Counted from the stretch's first letter, positions 34,863-43,579 are shown. The stretch is 64,000 bases of DNA from Saccharothrix sp. NRRL B-16348 (GCF_001280085.1 NZ_LGED01000231.1:51185-115184), one strand, 5' to 3'. Program-made: numbers and translations. The notes: generated from the letters alone by a model not told the origin.

Positions 34863-36190
34863 CGGGGCAGCTCGCGACCCGCGGCGAGCAGTCTGAGGGT
34901 GCTGACCGACGGCGTCAGCGCGTACAGCGCGCCGGTGGTCCGCACGAAGTGGCCGCCGATCACGGCGTCCACCCCGGTGGGCGCGCCGCGCTCGCCCGGC
35001 GCGAAGTCCGGGTTGCGCGCCCACGTTCGCTGGATGTGCTCGAACTGCTCCGCCAACGACGTGCAGTGGGCCACGAACATCAGGCCGCGCTCGCCGTCGT
35101 CGGTCGGACCGGATTCGGCAGGACCGGTTCCGGCGGGGCCGAACGGGATGCCCCGGCGCAGGATCCGGTGCTCCCGGGGCGTCCGGTGGGTGAACGACCT
35201 CGGGTTCGTCTTGCGGATGTGGGCCGGGCACGGCGTCGCCGTGCCCGCCGGGTCGTCGGAGTAGTCGAAGTCGTTGTGGCCGAGGCTCGTGGCCAGCGGG
35301 CGGCCGTCCGGGTGCCTGCCGATCAGCTCCGGCCCCCGGCCATGCCGCTCCACGGCGTCCTGCCAGCCGTCGACGTCCTGGGTGAGGCGGCGGACCACCT
35401 GGATGGAGCCGTCCGTCAGCCACGCCGCGGCGTGCGGGCGGGCGGACTCGGCCGGGTGGCCGAAGACGAACTCGCCCGCGTTGACCAGCAGCGTGCCCGC
35501 CCGGCCCGAGCGGTGACCCGGCCGTTCGGCGTCCTCGTGGTGGAAGCCGCGCACGCCGGGCTGCGAGATGCCGTCCTTGTAGCCGAAGTGCTCGCGCCCG
35601 CGCCGGTCACCCGGGAGCGTGGCGGCGCGCTGCTCGTGGACCATCGCCACGCCGAGCAGGGTGTCGAGCACGTCCAGGTCGCGCGCGGTCCCGGCCAGGC
35701 GGGTCGGGTCGTCGGACGCGACCGTGACCACGGCGTGGACCCGTTGGTCCGCACGGCCGAAGAGCCAGTGCGCGGGCGCCGAGTCGCCGGTGTCGCCGTT
35801 GGCCCGCGCCGCTTCTTCGGCGGTGTGCGGGAAGTGCTCCCGGAGGTCTTCCCGCGTCGCGTCGGGGTTGATGCTCAGCTCGACCAGGCCCTCGGGCGTG
35901 AGGGACACGTTCGCCCAGGTGGCGTTGAGCCCCGCCGGGTCGCTGCCGAACATCGTGCGGCCGAGGGAGAAGACCTCGTTGAAGTCCTCCACGTCGGCGG
36001 TGGTGCTCAGGTGCCCGAGCATGGCGGCGAGCCAGGTGCGCCCCAGCTGGTCGTCGGTGAACCGGACGAACCGGAACAACTGGTGGTCTTTGTTGAACGC
36101 GGCCAGCACGTTCCCTTGTACCTCGTGGGACCGGCGCAACGGAGGACGCGCTTCCCGCCGGTCCGCACGCGGGTGCAGCAGGTCGGTCAT
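34859..36190 (-). CDS. DyP-type heme peroxidase
   Basis: A 443-residue peroxidase. The GxxDG motif with catalytic Asp is in HFGYKDGISQPGVRGF; the proximal heme His is expected in CPAHIRKTNPRSF. The C-terminal LMFVAHCTSLAEQFEHIQRT is typical. No Tat signal and no encapsulin-targeting tail are visible, so it is probably cytosolic. It oxidises dyes and aromatic compounds with hydrogen peroxide. ATG 36190. Its end overlaps the sugar operon end by 4 bases. Confidence 0.9.
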   Translation of the reverse strand: MTDLLHPRADRREARPPLRRSHEVQGNVLAAFNKDHQLFRFVRFTDDQLGRTWLAAMLGHLSTTADVEDFNEVFSLGRTMFGSDPAGLNATWANVSLTPEGLVELSINPDATREDLREHFPHTAEEAARANGDTGDSAPAHWLFGRADQRVHAVVTVASDDPTRLAGTARDLDVLDTLLGVAMVHEQRAATLPGDRRGREHFGYKDGISQPGVRGFHHEDAERPGHRSGRAGTLLVNAGEFVFGHPAESARPHAAAWLTDGSIQVVRRLTQDVDGWQDAVERHGRGPELIGRHPDGRPLATSLGHNDFDYSDDPAGTATPCPAHIRKTNPRSFTHRTPREHRILRRGIPFGPAGTGPAESGPTDDGERGLMFVAHCTSLAEQFEHIQRTWARNPDFAPGERGAPTGVDAVIGGHFVRTTGALYALTPSVSTLRLLAAGRELPR

Positions 36191-36275
36191 CGTTCACCCC
36201 CTGACTTACAGGAGGCTCGCGTCGCCCTCCGGATACACCCGGGAACGGATCGTCAGCGGTTCGGCCGCCGGCGGG

Positions 36276-36788
36276 TCAGGAGCGCGCCGCTCCGCGCGTG
36301 CCGAGGACGGACTTCACCGGCGCCTGGTTCAGGTCGGCGTCCGCCGTCCTGATGTTGGGGCGTCCCTTGCCGGTGGTGATCAGCTCGCGCAGGCTGACCG
36401 CGACGTAGAAGCCCCACGACTTCGTGCAGAGGTCGAAGCACTCGTACTCGGGCACCAGGCCGACGTGCGTGAACCGGAGCCGCGACCCTTCGGGCGTCTC
36501 CGAGATGTCGAAGACGATGTCCGTGCCGGTCCACTCGGTGCGGTCCGCGGTGAAGCTGAAGAAGTTGTCCAGCACCCGCCAGACGACCCGCCTGCCCGGC
36601 ACGACCTCGGTCAGCTCGACCGTGCAGCGGTGGTCGTTCATGTAGTAGTAGGTGAACTGGTCGCCGACCTCGGCCGTGGCGCCGTCGATGTGCTCCGACC
36701 ACCAGCCGCGGGGGTCGACGACGGCGGCGAACGCCTCCTGCGGCGTCCGGTCCGTCGAGATGGTGGTGCTGAAGTCCTGGCCGGCCAT
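36276..36788 (-). CDS. SRPBCC/START-like (AHSA1) protein
   Basis: A 170-residue helix-grip protein: FSTTISTDRTPQEAFAAVVD, then PRGWWSEHIDGATAEVGDQF, WRVLDNFFSF and FTHVGLVPEYECFDLC. This is the SRPBCC domain pattern for binding hydrophobic ligands. The ligand is unknown. ATG 36788 has GGGAGAG upstream. It is divergent from the PP2C gene across a 302-base region with nested dyads. Confidence 0.82.
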   Translation of the reverse strand: MAGQDFSTTISTDRTPQEAFAAVVDPRGWWSEHIDGATAEVGDQFTYYYMNDHRCTVELTEVVPGRRVVWRVLDNFFSFTADRTEWTGTDIVFDISETPEGSRLRFTHVGLVPEYECFDLCTKSWGFYVAVSLRELITTGKGRPNIRTADADLNQAPVKSVLGTRGAARS

Positions 36789-37090
36789 GATCTCTCCCGG
36801 GTGCGCGGTGGTCGACGGGCGCGAAGAGGGCTTCCTCGGCGGCGGAGCCGGGACCGGTCGCCGTCGACCGCGAGGAACCCCGCCGTGCACCCAATGGTCG
36901 CACCGCCCCGAGTTGAGGTGCAACTCGGAAGTTGCGTTTGTTGGACCGGCGGGGCCGATGGGTGCTCGCGCCCGGTTCGATCACCCGGCCGTGTGGTGCG
37001 GATGGCCCTGACAGGTGGTTCCGGCGCGGTGGCGGGGGTTTCCGCTCTACGGTCACGCCCGAGCGGTCGTCGCCGCGAGAGGATCCGCCC
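36789..37090. promoter_or_regulatory. divergent intergenic region with overlapping dyads
   Basis: This 302-base gap holds CCGAGTTG-aggtg-CAACTCGG (36908-36928) and the overlapping GCAACT-cgga-AGTTGC (36920-36935). They could bind an unlinked HTH regulator of the SRPBCC gene. No additional gene is evident. Confidence 0.4.
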
Positions 37091-37939
37091 ATGACCACCT
37101 CAGCCGGCCTCCCGGTGGTGCACGTCCAGGTGGGCGTGGCGACCTCCCGGGGACCGAACCGCCCGCTCAACGCCGATGCCCACGCCCAGCACTGGTACCG
37201 CGGCACGTTCGCGGCGGCGGTGGTGGACGGCACCGGCTCGACCCCGGAGGTCGCCGACTTCGCCCGCGTCGCCGCCTCCGTCGCCGCCCGCACGGCCGCC
37301 CGCGAGACCCCCGTGCTCGGCGTCGTCGCGGCCGCGATCCCCTATGCCGACCACGAGGCCGACCACGTCCAGCCCAACGGCGCGATCGTCGTGGCCTCGG
37401 TGCGGGCGGGCGGGTACTGGCGCGTCGCCCACGCCGGCGACAGCTCCGCGTACGGCCTCAAGGACGACGGCACCCTGCACCGCTTCACGACACCGCACAC
37501 CCTTGGCGAGGAGTTGCGGCAACAAGGCGTGCCCGACGCCGAAGCCTCGGCCCACGACCACAAACTGCGCCACAACCTGGGCCGCGTCCCGCTCTACGGC
37601 GTCGAGGGCTTCGAGGCGACGGCCCGACTGCTGGTCCTCGCGTCCGACGGCCTCAAACTGCCCCACGAGGAGCTGCGAGACCTGCTCCTCGACCACGGCG
37701 ACGACCCGCAGCGGTGCGCCGAGGAGCTGCACGCCGCGGCACGCGCGCGCGGCAGCCGTGACGACGTCACGGTCCTGGTCATCCCCCACCCCGACCGCCC
37801 TGCGACCACTCATGTCACCGACGAGAGGAACAGCCATGGCGAACGCGGACCAGAAGAACCCCCAGGACCCGCGGAACCCGCCGCCGGACGAGAGCCCGAC
37901 GCAGGAAATACCGAAGGTCCCGTCGAAGTAGTCGCCTGA
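37091..37939 (+). CDS. PP2C-family serine/threonine phosphatase
   Basis: A 282-residue protein. Metal-binding motifs are NADA in GPNRPLNADAHAQHW, DGTGS in AAVVDGTGS, GDS in VAHAGDSSAYG and DD in GSRDDVTVLVI. They are the motifs of the PPM/PP2C fold, although the first is divergent from RxNEDA. It would dephosphorylate Ser/Thr proteins and might oppose a PknB-type kinase. ATG 37091. The last ~35 residues are Pro/Glu-rich and coincide with an alternative-frame small ORF at 37836. Confidence 0.82.
   Translation: MTTSAGLPVVHVQVGVATSRGPNRPLNADAHAQHWYRGTFAAAVVDGTGSTPEVADFARVAASVAARTAARETPVLGVVAAAIPYADHEADHVQPNGAIVVASVRAGGYWRVAHAGDSSAYGLKDDGTLHRFTTPHTLGEELRQQGVPDAEASAHDHKLRHNLGRVPLYGVEGFEATARLLVLASDGLKLPHEELRDLLLDHGDDPQRCAEELHAAARARGSRDDVTVLVIPHPDRPATTHVTDERNSHGERGPEEPPGPAEPAAGREPDAGNTEGPVEVVA
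37836..37931 (+). CDS. possible overlapping 31-residue Pro-rich protein
   Basis: A small frame inside the PP2C 3' end: ATG 37836 follows AGAGGAACAGCC, a fair ribosome binding site, and encodes MANADQKNPQDPRNPPPDES plus 11 residues. Its composition is unlike the surrounding shadows. Either this short gene is real and the phosphatase normally ends earlier, or it is a chance frame. Confidence 0.3.
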   Translation: MANADQKNPQDPRNPPPDESPTQEIPKVPSK

Positions 37940-37975
37940 CCGGGCGGATGGCGTGTCGCACCACGCCATCCGACG

Positions 37976-38266
37976 TCACCCGGCGACACCCGACCCCGCC
38001 CCGTCCAGCCACACGACGTGGGCGCGGCGCGTGCCGGCCGAGCGTGAGCTGAGTTCGAACAGGGTGCGTGCGTTCTCCGCGCTCTGCGAGCTGAGGTGGA
38101 AGCCGCCTTCCACCGAGCTGACCTCGGCCCGATCCTCGAAGGCGACGCCGTAGCCCGCCACGCGGACGCTTTCCTGCTCGCCGTACTCCTCCACGATGGC
38201 GAACAGCCGCGGCGCTTCCTCGTGCGCCACTTCGTGCACCAGCATGGCGAACTCCTGCTCGGTCAT
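37976..38266 (-). CDS. hypothetical small protein
   Basis: A 96-residue acidic protein beginning MTEQEFAMLVHEVAHEEAPR with a short predicted beta part (VSSVEGGFHLSSQSAENA, HVVWLDG). There is no signal, Cys or known motif. ATG 38266 has GAGAGGAGCG upstream. It is divergent from the XRE regulator and may share its control region. Confidence 0.65.
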   Translation of the reverse strand: MTEQEFAMLVHEVAHEEAPRLFAIVEEYGEQESVRVAGYGVAFEDRAEVSSVEGGFHLSSQSAENARTLFELSSRSAGTRRAHVVWLDGAGSGVAG

Positions 38267-38391
38267 GTCGCTCCTCTCGCCCCACCGGTCCAGGCGGTGG
38301 TGATTACGCTCCGTCGCCGATACCGTGACTGCCCGCAAGGCTGCCCACATCCGACGTGGAACGCAAAAAACGCAAAGAGGGCCTTGCATTC

Positions 38392-38417
38392 GCCGTGCAG
38401 CATTGCCGTGCAGCATT
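38392..38417 (+). repeat. 13-bp tandem repeat before the Scr1-type gene
   Basis: GCCGTGCAGCATT occurs twice head to tail (38392-38404, 38405-38417), 17 bases before the XRE start. A candidate binding site for the XRE protein itself. Confidence 0.5.
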
Positions 38418-38434
38418 GAGGAGGACTGGACATC

Positions 38435-39289
38435 GTGGCCGCGAAGAAGAGCACGCCGACCATCCGGTTGCGCAGGTTGGCCGGTCAGCTCAGAAGACTT
38501 CGCGAGAGCACCGGCCTGCGCCGGGAGGACGTGGAGGAGCGGACCGGACTCCACGCCACCACCCTCTACCGCATCGAGACGGCCCGGTCCCGACCCCAGT
38601 ACCGGACGTTCGACATGCTGCTCAAGCTGTACGGAGTCCCGGCGGACGAACAGCTTCGCTTCAAGGCGCTCTACAAGCAGTCGGCGGGCGAGGGGTGGAT
38701 GCGCCCGTGGCACGAGACGCTCCGCGAGGGCTACACCGCCTACATCAGCTTCGAAGCCGAGGCGCAGCGCGTCCGCAACTTCGCGGGGATGTTCGTCCCG
38801 GGCCTGCTCCAGACCGAGGACTACGCCCGTGCGGTGATCCGCGGGATCGTCCACGAGATGACCGAGGAGTGGGTCGAGGACCGCGTTCGCACTCGGCTGG
38901 AGCGACAGGCGCTCCTCACCAAGGACCAGCCGCTCGAGTTCTGGGCGGTCATCGACGAGGCCGCGCTGCGCCGCGCGGTCGGCGGTCCCGCCGTCATGCG
39001 CGGCCAGCTCGAGCACCTGCTCGACGCGGCCAAAGCCCGGAACATCACGATCCAGGTGATCCCGTTCGGCTCGGGTGCCCACCCCGGGATGGCGGGCGAG
39101 ATGCTCGTCATGGACTTCGGAGATCCCATGGACACCGACCTGATCTACATCGACAGCCAGGCAGGTGAGACATTCTTGGAGTCGGACGCCGACATCAAGC
39201 GCTTCCGGGACCGGTTCGATCACCTGGTGGCGGTGGCCAAGAGTCCTGACGACTCGGTGGCGCTGATCGCCGAGATCGCCGCCGGCTAG
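38435..39289 (+). CDS. XRE-family regulator with Scr1 effector domain
   Basis: A 284-residue protein. The N-terminal HTH_31-type domain has LAGQLRRLRESTGLRREDVE and HATTLYRIETARSRPQYRTF. The C-terminal Scr1/DUF5753 domain shows FVPGLLQTEDYARAVIRGI and FWAVIDEAALRRAVGG. In Streptomyces such Scr1 proteins pair with small DUF397 partners (scr1/scr2 type) and affect development and antibiotics. GTG 38435 has GAGGAGGAC upstream. The DUF397 gene is 23 bases downstream. Confidence 0.9.
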   Translation: MAAKKSTPTIRLRRLAGQLRRLRESTGLRREDVEERTGLHATTLYRIETARSRPQYRTFDMLLKLYGVPADEQLRFKALYKQSAGEGWMRPWHETLREGYTAYISFEAEAQRVRNFAGMFVPGLLQTEDYARAVIRGIVHEMTEEWVEDRVRTRLERQALLTKDQPLEFWAVIDEAALRRAVGGPAVMRGQLEHLLDAAKARNITIQVIPFGSGAHPGMAGEMLVMDFGDPMDTDLIYIDSQAGETFLESDADIKRFRDRFDHLVAVAKSPDDSVALIAEIAAG

Positions 39290-39312
39290 GAACCAAGGAG
39301 GTTCGGGCAACC

Positions 39313-39504
39313 ATGCAGCAAGGGGATCTGTCGGGCGCGGCTTGGCGTACGAGCAGCTTCAGCGACGAGGGGCAATCCTGCGTCGAAGTGGCGCCGGTGG
39401 GTGAGGGCTTCGCCGCGCGCGACTCCAAGAACCCGGCCGGGCCGACGCTGTCGTTCGAGCTCGGGCCGTGGCGGAGGTTCCTCGCCGGGCTCGAGAACGG
39501 CTGA
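39313..39504 (+). CDS. DUF397 protein (Scr1 partner)
   Basis: A 63-residue DUF397 protein: WRTSSFSDEGQSCVEVAPV, then ARDSKNPAGPTLSF. It lies after the Scr1 gene with a good AAGGAGG site before ATG 39313. Whether the pair acts as a toxin-antitoxin-like or a simple regulator-partner unit is not established for this organism. Confidence 0.9.
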   Translation: MQQGDLSGAAWRTSSFSDEGQSCVEVAPVGEGFAARDSKNPAGPTLSFELGPWRRFLAGLENG

Positions 39505-39513
39505 CCGCCCGAC

Positions 39514-40218
39514 TCACGGGAGCGCCGGGGTGCGGTCGACGAGGTCGCACGTCCGGAGCGCGAAGTCCTCGTGGCGGTGCGCGGGCGAGGGTTCGCCGGT
39601 CGTTCCGGCGTTCACGATCCGGTCGACGCGGAACGCCCGCTCGGCCTGGCGCAGCCGGCACCAGCCGACGAGGTACCAGTACCGCCCGCGCACGGTGGCG
39701 AACCGCACCGGCTCGACCTCGCGCTCCGTGCGGCCGCCGTCGCGGTCGAGGTAGGTGAGCCGCAGCACGCGGCGGTCGACGACGGCGTCCTGGATCACCG
39801 AGGGGACCGACGACGGCTCGGCCGCCGGCCGGTCGAGCAGCTGGACCCGGTCGGCCAGGGCGCGGGCGCCGGCGGCGTCACGCGACGACATCGCGGTGAC
39901 GATCTTGTGGATCGCGCTGCGCGCCGCGTGGGCGAACGGCGTGCCCTCGGCGCGGTCGAGGGCCACGGCGACGGCGGTCGCCTCGGCGGGCGTGAAGTTC
40001 AGCGGCGGCAGGGTCATGGCCTTGTCGACCGCGTAGCCGCCGCGCCGCCCGGTGTCGGCGTAGATCGGCACGCCTGCCTGGGTCAGCGCGCCGATGTCCC
40101 GGGCGATGGTGCGCACGCTCACCTCGTAGCGGGCGGCCAGCTCGCGGGCGGTGCGCCGGCGCGGCGAGACCGCGCGCAGGTCCTCCACGATGGCGTACAG
40201 CCGATCCGTGCGGTTCAT
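39514..40218 (-). CDS. YafY-type WYL regulator
   Basis: A 234-residue protein. The winged helix has TARELAARYEVSVRTIARDI, then GALTQAGVPIYADTGRRGGY. The WYL region is VLRLTYLDRDGGRTEREVEP and RYWYLVGWCRLRQAERAF. A shorter C-terminal tail than in the 16117 homologue. It is divergent from a tautomerase gene across a dyad at 40275-40296. ATG 40218. Ligand unknown. Confidence 0.83.
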   Translation of the reverse strand: MNRTDRLYAIVEDLRAVSPRRRTARELAARYEVSVRTIARDIGALTQAGVPIYADTGRRGGYAVDKAMTLPPLNFTPAEATAVAVALDRAEGTPFAHAARSAIHKIVTAMSSRDAAGARALADRVQLLDRPAAEPSSVPSVIQDAVVDRRVLRLTYLDRDGGRTEREVEPVRFATVRGRYWYLVGWCRLRQAERAFRVDRIVNAGTTGEPSPAHRHEDFALRTCDLVDRTPALP

Positions 40219-40274
40219 GCTCCCGGACGCTAGCCGGGCCCACCGACAGAACCCGTGTGAAGGACTCCGGAAAC

Positions 40275-40296
40275 GGTGACATAAGGGTGTCTCACC
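40275..40296. promoter_or_regulatory. candidate operator of the WYL regulator
   Basis: GGTGACA, a TAAGGG spacer and TGTCTCACC form an imperfect dyad between the divergent WYL and tautomerase genes. It resembles the TGACA...TGTCA boxes of YafY-type regulators. Confidence 0.5.
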
Positions 40297-40338
40297 GGCC
40301 GTCGATCGTGGTGTTCACCCAACCGAACGGAGTACGAC

Positions 40339-40761
40339 ATGCCTGTCGGATACCTCGACGTGCCCACCGGCGCCGACCTGGACCGGAAGAGCGCCATGGT
40401 GCGTGCCATCTACGAAGCCGTGCACGAGGTCTACCCGTTTCCCGACGACACGCGGATCTTCGTGCGGGAGTGGTTGCCCGACGCGGTGAGCCGGAACGGT
40501 CTCCTCGGGTCGGAGCCGGCCAGGCCGGTGTTCGTGGTGCACGTCCCGCCGGGCGCGGAGATCGACGCCAAGCGGACGATGCTGCGGAAGGTCAGTGCGG
40601 CGGTCGGCGACGCGTACGACCTGCCGGACTTCATGACGTTCCTCCACGAGCACCCGCTCGACCTCGTGGCGCTCGACGGCGGTCTGCTCGCCGATGACCG
40701 GCAGCGGGTCGGTGATCGGACGGAGGCGTCCGTCGGCTCGGCGCGGGGCAACGGCGGCTGA
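40339..40761 (+). CDS. tautomerase-superfamily protein
   Basis: A 140-residue protein. Pro2 follows the initiator Met (MPVGYLDVPTGADLDRKSAM), as required for the N-terminal catalytic proline of 4-oxalocrotonate tautomerase relatives. The second half (VFVVHVPPGAEIDAKRTMLR) looks like an internal repeat of the fold, so it may be a fused dimer. Substrate unknown. It is probably controlled by the divergent WYL regulator. Confidence 0.75.
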   Translation: MPVGYLDVPTGADLDRKSAMVRAIYEAVHEVYPFPDDTRIFVREWLPDAVSRNGLLGSEPARPVFVVHVPPGAEIDAKRTMLRKVSAAVGDAYDLPDFMTFLHEHPLDLVALDGGLLADDRQRVGDRTEASVGSARGNGG

Positions 40762-40772
40762 CCCGTGCACGA

Positions 40773-40810
40773 CGAAGCCCGCCCCCGGCAGCACGTGGGG
40801 GCGGGCTTCG
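40773..40810. terminator. bidirectional terminator
   Basis: Perfect 14-bp arms CGAAGCCCGCCCCC (40773-40786) and GGGGGCGGGCTTCG (40797-40810) between two convergent genes. Confidence 0.85.
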
Positions 40811-40818
40811 GTGCGTGA

Positions 40819-41859
40819 TCAGCCGCCGTTGCTCGGGCGGTACGGCTGGGCGCGGTAGGTGCGCGGGGTGTTCGCGGTGATGCGGAGGACCGAGTCGTAC
40901 AGCGTGCGGCCCAGGGCGGCGCGGGCCCGCAGCGCCGGGTGGGTCGCGCTGTAGTTGTCGGCGTTCGCGGCCTGGTTACCGGCGAACTGGCCGGACGCGA
41001 ACAGCGCGAACGTGATGATCGGCTTGCCCGCCGCGTCGAACACGATGCCCGCCTCGTTGCGGCCGTCCTCGAACCAGCCCGCCTTCGTCGCCACGTTCAG
41101 CCGCTCGGCCGACGACAGGTCGAGCCGGATCCCGTCGGTGAACGACGTCAACGACCGCAGCACCTTCAGCAGGTGCTCGGTCGACGCCGCCGACAGCAGC
41201 TCACCGGCCGCGAGCCTGCGCAGCAGGGTGTACGTCTCCCGGGGCGTGGTGGTGCCCAGGAAGAACCGGTTCGGGTTGGCGACCGGCACGACCTGCGTGT
41301 GCACGAAACCCTTCGAGCGCAGGATCTCGTTCAGCTCCAACGCGGGCACGACCAGGCCGCACAGCCGCACCGCCGTGTTGTCCGACACCGTCAGCAACGC
41401 CGCCAGCGCGTGCCCGACCGTCACCGAGCTCGGGTACGCGCCGTCCAGCCCGAAGATCCCGTCGGTGTCCTGGATGACGATGGCCTGCGTGACGTCGACC
41501 CGCTGGTCCAGCGTGATCAGGCCGCGGTCGACCTTGTCCAGCACGGCCACCGCGACGGCGATCTTGTTCACGCTGTACGCCTCGACCACGCGGTCGGCCT
41601 CGGCCTCGACGGCGGGCTTCACCGTGCCGTCCGGGTCGGCCACGCCGATGTAGGACGACCACGTGCCACGCGCGCGCGACACCAGCGCCGAGTACTTCCA
41701 CGCGATCTTGCGCCGCGCCTGGTCGGCCGTCGTCGGGATCAACGCGTCCCACTCCGCCTCGGTGGTCTGCGCCTGTGCCGTGCCGGCGGTCGAGCCGATC
41801 ACGGCGCTCGCCGCCGCGACCGAGCCCAGCCCCAGCGCGAACCTGCGGTTGATGTTCAT
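40819..41859 (-). CDS. secreted class A beta-lactamase-like serine hydrolase
   Basis: A 346-residue exported protein. The leader MNINRRFALGLGSVAAASAV has a twin Arg and an AQA cleavage region near residue 30. The active-site elements are Ser96-x-x-Lys99 (YSVNK), Ser159-Asp-Asn (SDN) and Lys258-Ala-Gly in place of KTG. The fold is that of class A penicillin-recognising enzymes. The KAG variant makes classical beta-lactamase activity uncertain; an esterase or peptidase role is possible. A perfect terminator lies behind it. Confidence 0.83.
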   Translation of the reverse strand: MNINRRFALGLGSVAAASAVIGSTAGTAQAQTTEAEWDALIPTTADQARRKIAWKYSALVSRARGTWSSYIGVADPDGTVKPAVEAEADRVVEAYSVNKIAVAVAVLDKVDRGLITLDQRVDVTQAIVIQDTDGIFGLDGAYPSSVTVGHALAALLTVSDNTAVRLCGLVVPALELNEILRSKGFVHTQVVPVANPNRFFLGTTTPRETYTLLRRLAAGELLSAASTEHLLKVLRSLTSFTDGIRLDLSSAERLNVATKAGWFEDGRNEAGIVFDAAGKPIITFALFASGQFAGNQAANADNYSATHPALRARAALGRTLYDSVLRITANTPRTYRAQPYRPSNGG

Positions 41860-41958
41860 GTGCCCCCAATCAGTGGATACGCCTCTTACGACGCCCCGAG
41901 TGGCTCAAATGTTGCTCCGAACCGGTGAATCTGATCTAACCAGCGGTAACCTCCGGTC

Positions 41959-42666
41959 ATGGGACAAGGGGTATTCCTGGTCACGGGGGCCGGCCGGGGC
42001 ATCGGCGCGGCCACCGCGCGGCTGGCCGCCGAGGCGGGGTACCGGCTGGTGCTGACGGCCCGCGACACGGCGAGCCTGGCCGAACTGGCGGCCCGGCTCG
42101 GGGGGCCCGACCGGGTGTGGGTGGCCTCGTGCGACGTGCGGGTGTACGAGCAGCTCGCGGCCCTGATGGGGCAGGTCGAGGAGGAGTGGGGGAGCCTCGA
42201 CGTGGTGTTCGCCAACGCGGGCGCGAGCGTGACCACCTCGTTCACCTCGACCGACGGCGCGCCGCCCGCCGAGTGGAGCGACATGGTGCTGACCAACGTG
42301 TGCGGACCCGCGTTCACGGCACGGGCGGCGATGCCCGCGTTGATGCGCCACGCCGGCCACCTGGTGCTGACCGGGTCGGCGGCCGGGCGCGGGGTGCGGC
42401 CCGGGAACCTCTACTCGGCCACCAAGTGGGCGGTGACGGGGCTCGCGCAGGCGATCCGCGCCGAGTGCGTCGGCACGGGCGTCCGCGTCACGCTGGTGCA
42501 GCCCGGCCTGACCGACACCGGCGGCATCCCGCCGTCGCGCGCCGGCGACCCGAAGCTCGCGCCGGAGGACGTGGCCCGCGCCGTGCTGTACGCGGTGAGC
42601 CAGCCGCCGAACGTGGACGTCAACGAGATCCTGGTGCGCCCGGTCGGCCAGGACGCCTACCGGTGA
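41959..42666 (+). CDS. short-chain dehydrogenase/reductase
   Basis: A 235-residue classical SDR: TGAGRGIG at 9-16, NAGAS, Ser in VLTGSAAGRG and the YSATK motif, then VQPGLTDTG. Substrate unknown. ATG 41959 lacks a strong ribosome binding site, so it may be leaderless or weakly translated. Its end overlaps the convergent YafY gene by 47 bases. Confidence 0.87.
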   Translation: MGQGVFLVTGAGRGIGAATARLAAEAGYRLVLTARDTASLAELAARLGGPDRVWVASCDVRVYEQLAALMGQVEEEWGSLDVVFANAGASVTTSFTSTDGAPPAEWSDMVLTNVCGPAFTARAAMPALMRHAGHLVLTGSAAGRGVRPGNLYSATKWAVTGLAQAIRAECVGTGVRVTLVQPGLTDTGGIPPSRAGDPKLAPEDVARAVLYAVSQPPNVDVNEILVRPVGQDAYR

Positions 42667-43576
42667 GCCCCGCGCCGACCGCGCGCAACGCGTCCAGCAC
42701 CTCGGGCGTCGCGTCGAGCGCGTAGGGAGCGCCGAGCAGCAGCAGGTCCGCGGCCACGTGCTCGATCTCGTTCGCGCCCAAGCGCACCCGGCACGTCTGG
42801 TCGTCGACCGGCTCCACCCGGCCCGGCAACGCCACCACCAGCCGTGATCGCACCGCGGCCGCCGGCGCGTCGACCACCGCCGTGCAGGTGTACCGGTACG
42901 GGGCGGTGGTCAGCGAACGCGCCACGTACGCGGCCGGGTCCTCCGGCAGCTCACGGGGCGTGAAGCGACGGCCTGTGGCGCGCGGCGCGTCCATCCGGTC
43001 CACCCGGAACGTCCGCCAGTCCTCCCGCGCCGGGTCGTACGCCAGCAGGTACCAGCGCCGGTAGGCGGTCACCAGGCTGCGCGGCTCCACCCGCCGCTCC
43101 TGCCCGCGGTGCGTGAACGCGACCACCTCGTGGTCACGGCACGCCGACGCCAGCACGCCGAGCGCCGCCGGGTCGGACACCGGGCCGTTCACCGCCATCA
43201 CCGCGATCGCGTCCCGCACCGCCCCGATCCGCTGCCGCAGCCGGGCGGGCAGCACCTGTTCCAGCTTCGCCAACGCCCTGGTGGACGACTCCTCGATGCC
43301 GTGCACGCCCGCCGCCGTGCGCAGGCCGACGGCCACCGCCACCGCCTCGTCGTCGTCCAGCAGCAACGGCGGCAGGTTGCGGCCCGACGCGAGCCGGTAG
43401 CCGCCCGCGGTGCCCGTCGTGCCGTCCACCGGGTAGCCCAGCTCGCGCAGCCGCCCGATGTCGCGGCGCACCGTCCGGTCCGTCACGCCGAGCCGCTCGG
43501 CCAGTTCCGGCCCCGTCCAGTCACGCCTGCCCTGCATCAGCGACAGCAGGCGCAGCATCCTCCCCGGCATCGTCAT
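42620..43576 (-). CDS. YafY-type WYL regulator
   Basis: A 318-residue regulator: MPGRMLRLLSLMQGRRDWTG, then LAERLGVTDRTVRRDIGRLR, GTAGGYRL; the WYL region is VVAFTHRGQERRVEPRSLV and RRWYLLAYDPAREDWRTFRV. I use ATG 43576; ATG 43585 overlaps the palindrome and ATG 43570 is also in frame. Divergent from an alpha/beta hydrolase gene. The C-terminal ~40 residues are Arg/Gly-rich. Confidence 0.85.
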   Translation of the reverse strand: MTMPGRMLRLLSLMQGRRDWTGPELAERLGVTDRTVRRDIGRLRELGYPVDGTTGTAGGYRLASGRNLPPLLLDDDEAVAVAVGLRTAAGVHGIEESSTRALAKLEQVLPARLRQRIGAVRDAIAVMAVNGPVSDPAALGVLASACRDHEVVAFTHRGQERRVEPRSLVTAYRRWYLLAYDPAREDWRTFRVDRMDAPRATGRRFTPRELPEDPAAYVARSLTTAPYRYTCTAVVDAPAAAVRSRLVVALPGRVEPVDDQTCRVRLGANEIEHVAADLLLLGAPYALDATPEVLDALRAVGAGLTGRRPGRPGAPGSR

Positions 43577-43579
43577 CAC

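Noticed and set aside
36253..37293. 346-codon minus-strand frame over the SRPBCC gene and PP2C 5' end
   Set aside because: No start with a ribosome binding site and no motif; overlaps two supported genes in other frames.
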